This document shows positions 56,760 through 64,000 of a DNA stretch of 64,000 nt, piece after piece; within the stretch, counting starts at the first letter, position 1, and every line of letters begins with the position of its first letter. The position numbers and the translations under genes are program-made. Origin of the DNA: Erythroxylum novogranatense (taxonomy: Eukaryota; Streptophyta; Magnoliopsida; Malpighiales; Erythroxylaceae); the NCBI GenBank assembly GCA_029891385.1, contig CM057233.1, positions 54,824,063 through 54,888,062 on the forward strand. The letters run 5' to 3'. The notes beneath the pieces are model-generated. The model was not told the origin of the DNA. It ran no database searches and was given only the letters and a program-made list of their open reading frames with translations.

Positions 56760-58661
56760 TGTAGGAAAATCCCGGGAGGTACATCACATGTACCGGCAGC
56801 GGAAAACAAAAATTTTTGTTCCCAGGACTTTCCGAATCCTGGATCCGTATCCGTATGAAGACATCAACCTAAATAGCCAAAAGAGACTATCTCTAAAGGT
56901 GATCCACGAGAGATCGAAAACCTAACCGAATCAAACCCTTTGACCCGGAATAGCTAGAACAGATTAAAGGCTGCTAGACCCTACCTCCGTCCCGGAGAGC
57001 TTGAGAGAAACGTTGGAATCCTTGCCTGGAGAAGAGAAGAATCGATGGTAGCCTTGATGAGGAAGAAGAAAATCACCTATTTAAAGGAAGCTTAACCATT
57101 GCTTTCTTCTTCTCTCCCATCCTACAACCGTCGACCATCATCACCAATAAGCCATCTTATGTTCTTTTTAACACTTAAAAGGCTTCCATAAGAAGCTTAC
57201 ATATGGATGATTAATGGCCATTCATTCTTTAATGAATAAAGTAAGTAACTTTGACTTTTCAACCATCTTATCCTCTCCTTTCCATTTCCAACGACCATGA
57301 CATATAATATATATATAATTAATTAATTACTTAATTAATTAACATATATATATAATTACTAAGAGGTCCATCAAACTGGGATTGGTCCTACGGCCAACTC
57401 TTAGAACCCGATCTTCAAACAAACTCAAAACCTTTCTTAGCAATATCGATGTCGCGATCTCATCGGACATATCCCAATCCCATTGGGATCCATTTAATCT
57501 AATGCTCTCCATAATTGGAACTCGTCCAATTACTATTTTACGATTCTCTGAATCACTCTTATGCGTGTGACCCTTTAGGTTCCGGTTATGTTGGCCACTT
57601 AGATTAACAATTAATCGAGCAAGTCATGAGCGGTATCTAGCAACACATCATGACCCCAATTGACCGGAAAGTAATCGGTTTGATGTATTCATCACGAACC
57701 GATCACGAACCCTTCCATGAACAATTACCGTGCAATTCGTCCTTTCACCATCCTATACCCCACTTGGTTATGAGTATGGTCAAAGTGTCAACTCTCACTA
57801 GACCGAGTCTAGCCCAGTGATATCGGTTCTCGTCCGGGACTCATTACTCTATATGTCAATGAAGACACTCTTCATGACATACATGCTTCACCCACCTTAG
57901 TAATGATCCCGATAAGAGGCCATGGGTATCTCTTACGCTAATCCAAGTGGTGAATCCTTTATTGGCTACTCAATTATCTTGAATACCTCAAGTCGTACCC
58001 AAGCACCACCCTATGAGTTACCTCCGGAAGGCAACAAGGAATGGAGTCAAAGCACGGATCAAGATTCAAGATATCCTTGAGTACCTCAAGTCTAAGGATA
58101 CTTGCACCATTGCTATGATGAGATTATCACCGACACTTAGATAAGATATCCATGTGATGATCTCATGGCGGTCATCCAATGAACTTACTACCGCTAGTAA
58201 GCATCCACATGTCAATTCTAAATATCTCATATTTACGGTTCGAGATCCACCGCTGATCCAATCAAGGAATATGACATGTGCTAGTCTATCCAGATTAATG
58301 ATGTCCAGCTCATTAATCCTATGACTAGGAGAATTACGACATCGACATAATTGCACATGATAGGAATCTCAGGAGTATGAACACATCATAATTTCCTTCA
58401 TGCTATGTCATATATCATGGACTTCATTAATTCGATTAAAGATCCAATCAATTCATAAATAATGTTTATGAATATCAAATTAATGAATAATGCCTTTTCT
58501 TTATTTATTCATAAAGTCTGCACACGACTTTGAATAAAACGCGCTAAAGGGGATTGCCTTTAGGGCACAAATAAACAATCCGACCTTGAACAAGTCGACT
58601 TATCGATATCGAACATGTGTAAGTCGACTTACACATGGTACAAGTCGACTTATCACTTACA
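56760..58661 (-). repeat. Element F 3' LTR with palindrome extension
   Basis: TGTAGGAAAATCCCGG to ATCACTTACA, 1.90 kb. The outer ~85 bp (58577-58661) has AAGTCGACTT at ~58591, ~58621 and ~58642. Many CG replacements of CTG/CAG compared with E's 5' LTR. (AT)n and TTAA tracts at ~57305-57355. Confidence 0.88.
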
Positions 58662-58673
58662 AATCTCCCACTT
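58662..58673 (-). other. Polypurine tract of element F
   Basis: AATCTCCCACTT, AAGTGGGAGATT in element sense, next to the LTR edge at 58661. Confidence 0.82.
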
Positions 58674-58676
58674 GAC

Positions 58677-59320
58677 CTAAAGCCAATCGCCTTTAGTATC
58701 TAATACCATAAGCGAGTCCATGAGAATCACAATTCTCCCGTGACAATGGCTTTGTCAGCGAACAACAACACTTTGCTCGTGGGAATTCTCTCTATCGAGA
58801 TATCATGTCGACTAATGATCTCCGAATCGGTAATCACGAGTTTGGATCGTCGATAAGACCTTGGTTCCTTTGCTGCACAGACTAGCCCCATTGTATCACA
58901 ATACAATCCTATGGGCCCATCACAGCTAGGGACCAGATCAAGTTCAGTAATGAACTTCTTGATCCAAACCGCTTCCTTTGCGCATCTCATACGGCAATGT
59001 ACTCTGCCTCGGTTGATGAATCAGCAGTCCTCTCTTGTTTGGAACTTTTCCAACTGACCGCCACGCTATTCAGTGTGAATGTATATAACCTGATTGTGAT
59101 TCAGAATCATCCTTATCAGATTAAATACTAGCATCTGAATGCCCGCTCACTTGGAGATTTCCATCTCCATAGATCAAGAAAACATCCTTAGTGCTTCGCA
59201 AGTACTTGAGGATATTCTTGACAGCCACCCAGTGACCCTCACCAGGATCCGATTGGTATCTGCTCGTAACACTTAGAGCATACGATACATCGGGCCTCGT
59301 ACATAGCATTGTTCCATGCT
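58677..59320 (-). pseudogene. Element F RNase H (broken)
   Basis: 58990-58727: AKEAVWIKKFITELDLVPSC, GLYCDTMGLVCAAKEPRSYR. The YCDNN segment reads YCDT and the rest is shifted. 59309-59121: RPDVSYALSVTSRYQSDPGE, then VKNILKYLRSTKDVFLIYGD and GHSDASI, the RT connection and RNase H start, ending at the 59311 deletion. Confidence 0.82.
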
Positions 59321-60265
59321 AAACCTCTTTAGCATCTCATCTATGTACGATGATTGTGAAAGACCAAGCAACCTTTTGATTTATCTCTATAAATCTATAT
59401 CCCTAGGATATAAGTTGCTTCACCAAGGTCTTTCATCGCAAATTGATTGGACAACCAAATTTTAACTGATTGCAGCATAGAGACATCGTTTCCCAGTAAC
59501 AATATGTCATCTACATACAACAAAAGGAATACGATTGCAATCCCATTAACCTTCTTATACACACAATGATCATCTGGATTTTGTGAGAAATCAAACTCTT
59601 TGAGTACCTCATCAAAACGGATATTCGAACTCCTGGATGCTATCTTCATTCCAAACATGGATTTCTGAAGCTTGCATACCTTTTCGCCATTGATGGAAGT
59701 GAAGCCCTCAGGTTGTGTCATACACATCCTCGGGTAGATTTCCTCTCAGGAAAGCTGTCTTCACATCCATTTGCCATATCTCATAATCATAATGAGTGGC
59801 AATGGCTAGGAGTATCCTAATGGATTTAAGCATTGCTACGGGTGAAGGTTTTATCATAGTCAACTCTTTATGCGTGATTTAATCCTTTAACCGAAGCATT
59901 GCTTTATAGGTACTCAAATTACCATCCATGTTGGTTTTCTTACGAAAACTCCTTTGCACCACAATGGGTTTTATCCTTCGTGTAACAACCAAAGTCCATA
60001 CTTGGTTTTCATACATGGAATCCATTTCAGATTTCATGGCACAAAGCCATGTTCCAGACTCTGAACTTTTCAGAACTTGTTCATAGGTAGTAGAAGGTTG
60101 AACTGTTACCTCATCTATATGAGTGACAGTTTCAGGTTCAGGCAGTTGATCTATGTTTGTTCGAGCATCTTGAACTTCTCCAAGTTCAACTTTGCTCCCA
60201 CTGTCCTCTTGTAAAAGAAACTCTTTCTTTAAGAAAACAGCATGCTTGGAAACAAACAACTTTTG
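59321..60265 (-). pseudogene. Element F reverse transcriptase (broken)
   Basis: 59727-59395: MTQPEGFTSINGEKVCKLQK, where YGLKQASRSW has become FGMKIASRSS, and an intact LYVDDILLLGND, then SNQFAMKDLGEATYILGI. 60259-59879: VSKHAVFLKKEFLLQEDSGS, MDSMYENQVWTLV and RRIKPIVVQRSFRKKTNMDG in altered frames. A deletion near 60088 removes the middle of the acidic linker. RT core residues remain but the frame is lost on both sides. Confidence 0.82.
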
Positions 60266-60865
60266 TTCCTAAGCAAGGTAGAATTGATATTCCACGAACA
60301 AACACTTGTCAGCTTTTACATCAAATGTATCTGACTGTGTCCGCTTCACATAAGCAGGACAACCCCAAACTTTCAGATGAGAAAGATAGGGCTTTCAGTT
60401 AGTCCACATCTCATATGGAGTAACATCAACTGTCTTTAATGGAACTCTGTTTAGCAAGTAAACAGCTGTCTCGAGCGCATATTCCCAAAAACTGTGCAAA
60501 ACCTATCATCAATCACACCAAGTCTAATAAGGTTCGATTTCTCCTTTTAGCCACACCATTGTGCTGCGGCGTGTAAGGTGGAGTATACTGAGATAAAATC
60601 CCATTATCTCTGAGATAATCCAAAACTGTTGGTGTAAGCATTTTCCACCACGATCAGATCGTAATGTATTCATACTTTTACCAAGTTAGTTTTCTACTTC
60701 ATTTCTGAATTGTTTGAACTTTTCAAACGCTTCAGATTTGTATCTCTACAGATACAGGTACCCATATCGTGAATAATCACCGATAAAAGTAATGAAGTAA
60801 AAACAACCACTTATGGCATGGATGGACATCGGACCACATACATCCGAATGTATTAGGTCTAATAT
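60266..60865 (-). pseudogene. Element F integrase, truncated by G
   Basis: Minus-strand fragments of the integrase core: HLKVWGCPAYVKRT-like text at ~60345, VAERRNRT-like at ~60540 with a stop, and the RYGYLYL and HSDVCGP region at ~60760-60850. It ends where G's LTR starts at 60866, so the zinc domain, protease and gag of F lie beyond G. Confidence 0.72.
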
Positions 60866-62714
60866 TGTTAGAGTAGTGCCCTAAAGGCAATCCCCTTTAG
60901 CGCATTTTGTTCATAGTCATGTACAGACTTTATGAATAAATAAAGCAAAGGCATATTTCATTTATTTGATGTTCATTTTATTATGAATTGATAATGATCT
61001 TTAATCAAATTAATGAAGTCCCTGATACATGACATAGCATGAAGGAAATTATGATGCGATCATACTACTGAGATTCCTATCATGTGCAATTATGTCAAGA
61101 TCTAAATTATCCTAGTCATAGGATTAACGAGGCCGGACATCGTTAATCCGGATAGACTAACACATGTCAAACTCCTTGATTGGATCAAGCGGTGGATCTC
61201 GAAAACTGTAAATATTGAGATATTTAGATTTGACATGTGGATGCTTACTAGTGGTAGTAAGTACATTGGATGACTGCCATGAGATCATCACATGGATGTC
61301 CTATACAAATGTCGATGATAATCTCATCATAGCAATGGTGCAAGTATCCTTAGACTTGAGGTACTCAAGGATATCTTGAATCTTGATTACGTACTTTGAC
61401 TCCATTCCTTGTTGCCTTTCGGAGGTCGCTCATAGGGTGGTGATTGGAGTGCGACTTGAGGTATTCAAGGTAATTGAGTAGCCAATAGAGGATTCACCAC
61501 TACGTGATAGCGGAAGAGATACCCATGGCCTCTTATCGGGATCATTACTTTGAAGTCTCTGGCGCCGGAGCACAAATGTGTCATGAAGAGGGTCTTCATG
61601 GACATATAAAGTAATGAGTCCTAGGACGAGAACTGATTACACTTGGACTAGATTTGATCTGATCGGTCTAGTAAGAGTTGACACATTGCCCATACTCAAA
61701 CCAAGTGGGGTATAGCATGGTGAAAGGGCGAATTGCACGGTAATTGTCTATGAAAAGGGTTAGTGATATGGTTTCATTAGTCAAACCAATTACTTTCCGG
61801 TCAATTGGGGTCATGATGTGTTGCTAGATACGCTCATGACTTGCTTAGATTAAGTGTTAATCTAAGTGGCCAACATAACAGGAACCTAATGGGTCACACG
61901 CATTAGAGTGACTCGGAGAATCTGTAAAATAGTTTCAGACAGAGATCCGATATCTGGAGAGCAATAGGATTAAATGAATCCCGATGAGATTGGGATATGT
62001 CCCGATGAGATCGCGACATCGACATTGCTGAAAAGGGTCTCCGCGATTTTTACGGAGGGGCCCTGAGAGGCTGTAGGACCGACCCAGTTTGGTGGACCAC
62101 TTCAGCAATTATATATATTAATTAATTAAGTAAATAATTAATTAATATATAAATATATATGTAATTTCGGTGGAGATAAATTGGTGGAAAGTTTAAAGGT
62201 TTGACTTTTCAAACCTAATGATTATTTAGCAAATTAAGGCAACTTTATGCCTTATACGTGACTAGCCTTCCACTAAGCCTTTATATATGTTTTTAAGTGT
62301 TAAAAATACATATAACAAGGAATGAAAGAAGGCTTGCACGGTTGGGAATGAGAGAAGATCGAAAATGGCTTAAAGGTTAAGCTTTGAAATTTGTTTCATC
62401 TCTTTCATCTCTTCCTCTCAAAGCTTGCTTCTACTTCTCCAAGGCTCCACCAAGCATCATCTCATTTGCTCTCCAAGGTTAAGGTAAGAGCTAGCACTCT
62501 TTTCTTTAGTCTAGCTATTCCCGGGTCAAAAGAGTTTGTCCCGGTTAGGTTATCCGACCTCTGCGTGGATACCGTTAGAGACGGTCTCCTTTGGTCGTTA
62601 TGGTTTGATTGTTTGTACTTACACATGGATCCTGGCTTTCGGGAATGTCCCGGGACTTAAAAATTTTAATTCCATACCCTGGGCATGTGATGCCCACCCC
62701 GGGATTTTCCTACA
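60866..62714 (+). repeat. Element G 5' LTR
   Basis: 1849 bp. (AT)/(TTAA) tract at ~62112-62160; pyrimidine-rich stretch then TTAAGGTAAGAGC (~62478-62490), a possible splice donor. Normal LTR end followed at once by a PBS. Confidence 0.93.
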
Positions 62715-62715
62715 G

Positions 62716-62727
62716 TGGTATCAGAGC
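62716..62727 (+). other. Primer-binding site of element G
   Basis: TGGTATCAGAGC, pairing with initiator tRNA-Met, one base after the LTR end at 62714. Perfect match. Confidence 0.94.
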
Positions 62728-64000
62728 CACTTGTGTTGTATAAACCGTCTAAATGATAACTAGGTCGGAGTTCCTTTGTGAATTGAGCTGTGTAGCATGT
62801 TAAATGAGTTGAATTTCGAATTCAGTATGAGATAGTGTTTTCGAAATTTTCTTGCCCAGATATGTTCACAAGGTGTTGTAGTTTATGTCTGTGGAAGCTC
62901 GAAATTTATTAATTTGATTAGCTATGGTTTTGCTATTTAATTCCCTCAACTTTCGGATGCTGTCTTGTTGATTGTTTCTGAAACAGGTATGCTTGTAAAT
63001 TCGAGCATAAATTCTAGAAAAATTGTTTTTCGGATTGGTTTTCACCAACATTTCCCTAAGATGTTTTTGAATGTCTCTGTGGAAGTAAAAATGTTTTCAA
63101 GGTGATTTACTATTTATTTCCTAATTTCTTGTATGCTGCTGGGAATGTTTGTGTTGAAAAACACAGATTCTGGATCGGCTAGATTGCTGAGGTTCAATGC
63201 GTTTTTGTGGGCAATAAATCCTGAAAACATTCATGGAGCATGTTGGGAACATGTTTTAATCTCAGTAATTTTCTCAGCATTTATTGAAATTGTTTCAATG
63301 ATCATTTTGAGCAAAAGGCAGAGCTTAGCAGTTTTCAGAAACATGCTGGGTCTATTTTGTTTGAAATGATTGATTGTGTATTTCTCATTTCCAATGCCTT
63401 GAATCATTTTTATAGTGATTAAAAATGTGTTATGTTGATGTGGCATGCATGCCAAGATGAGATTCTTGAATTTAGGTTTCCAATAATTTTTTGATGTCGG
63501 ATAGGTCACTTTAGCATCTCGTTAGATTATTCCGTTATCTTGGTTATTTTGGCCGTCGCAATTTTTGTGACAAGTGCCGGAGTAATCTTGATAACGTGTA
63601 GCCTACCTAGAGATACTTAGCATGATTATTTGGTGTCCTTGAATTATGTGGAAATCTAGTGATTAATGGTGGATTAATCGGTTTCAAGGTTTTCATATAT
63701 AGTTAGACTATATGGCATGTATGTTTCAATGAAAATATTTCATTAGCACATTAATATAAAGGATTAGGTATATGGTATTGTGAATTGGAAATGCATGGAT
63801 TGAGAATTAGCCGATTAGATAGCAATTCCTAATGCACCACAAACAAGTCGACTTATCTGTTCATAACTCGACTTGTTTGGTGCACTGTAGACAAATAAGT
63901 CGACTTGCACAATGGTACAAGTCGACTTGTTCGTGCACAGTTGCACAAGTCGACTTACACATGCATAAGTCGACTTATACAGAGCCATAAGTCGACTTAT
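62728..64000 (+). other. Element G leader
   Basis: Noncoding leader to the window end. It is collinear with the A and E leaders in reverse (for example the GGCCGT...GTGAC-AAGTGCCGG segment at ~63550). ORFs at 63133-63369 and 63231-63509 are not conserved in frame with the A and E copies and are not called. Confidence 0.82.
63845..63998. repeat. Palindrome array (AAGTCGACTT) in the G leader
   Basis: At least seven sites at about 63845, 63866 (AACTCGACTT), 63897, 63919, 63947, 63967 and 63989; it runs to the window edge. Spacer text closely matches B's array (GGTGCACTGTAGAC, GTGCACAGTTGCA). Confidence 0.9.

Larger units (their letters stand above)
56760..60865 (-). mobile_element. Element F: Ty1/copia, Angela-like, minus strand, truncated by G
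   Basis: 3' LTR (56760-58661), polypurine tract, then RNase H, RT and part of integrase, cut at 60865 by G. The LTR outer end carries three palindromes, as in E. Internal deletions relative to A occur at ~59311 (about 165 bp), ~60088 (about 105 bp) and ~60290 (about 20 bp). The flank before it is ATTTT (56755-56759); the far end is outside the window. Confidence 0.88.
60866..64000 (+). mobile_element. Element G: Ty1/copia, Angela-like, plus strand (5' LTR, PBS and leader)
   Basis: Youngest layer of the right-hand nest: inserted in F's integrase, with its LTR, PBS and leader in order and running off the window. LTR ends TGTTAGAGTAG...GGGATTTTCCTACA. Its palindrome array is in the leader only, not at the LTR end, as in A and B. 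Flank at the left is AATAT (60861-60865). No gag is in view, which fits a leader of ~1.9 kb as in A. Confidence 0.9.

Noticed and set aside
62716..62727. Possible tRNA gene fragments at TGGTATCAGAGC sites
   Set aside because: These are primer-binding sites complementary to the tRNA 3' end, next to LTRs; no tRNA cloverleaf sequence surrounds them.

Overview
The window is a stretch of plant nuclear DNA made almost entirely of retrotransposons inserted into one another. I see no host protein-coding gene, tRNA, rRNA or CRISPR array. The plant assignment rests on the element types: Ty1/copia elements with ~1.9 kb LTRs that resemble the Angela (BARE-1/Wis) type, a Sirevirus-like copia element with an extra env-like ORF, Ty3/gypsy elements with LTRs of 3.4-4.5 kb primed by initiator tRNA-Met, and a LINE whose ORF1 carries a DUF4283-like domain. 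No species can be named. Layout: 1-602 is a copia gag remnant (minus), followed by its probable LTR to ~2650. 2650-7300 is a decayed Ty3/gypsy gag-pol (minus), split by a 1.37 kb solo LTR (5669-7040, TSD TTAAT). 7300-8290 leads into a LINE ORF1 that resumes at 26361-27034. Element A (8291-26360, minus, Angela-like) sits inside that ORF1. Element B (9646-18033, plus, same family, TSD CACCA) sits inside A's 3' LTR. At 27035 the LINE is broken by T1, a plus-strand gypsy LTR (27035-30402) with its PBS and part of its internal region. T1 is interrupted at 32300 by C, a minus-strand Sirevirus-like element (32300-56100, incomplete). Inside C lie E (36579-46344, minus, Angela-like, TSD GATGT, in C's RNase H) and H (51237-55782, a 4.5 kb solo LTR, TSD GATTA, in C's 5' LTR). 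C's 5' LTR is cut again at 56101 by D (T1-like LTR, minus). D is cut at 56760 by F (Angela-like, minus) and F at 60866 by G (Angela-like, plus), which runs off the window. The chain LINE < T1 < C < D < F < G is six levels deep. Every gag-pol is broken. In A and B, and at several sites in C, the premature stops look like C-to-T (or G-to-A) changes at Gln, Arg or Trp codons, as expected from deamination of methylated cytosine. E and F instead carry many small indels at CAG/CTG sites, confined to coordinate blocks, which look more like sequencing or assembly error than biology. The most interesting structure is noncoding. Leaders of the Angela-like elements carry arrays of six or more copies of a GTCGAC-centred palindrome (AAGTCGACTT or TAGTCGACTGG). 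In E and F the same palindrome array also forms the outer end of both LTRs, so it has been carried through transposition. The unrelated solo LTR H has its own array of six GTCCGTTWAACGGAC palindromes. These arrays are the best candidates here for an undescribed functional feature.
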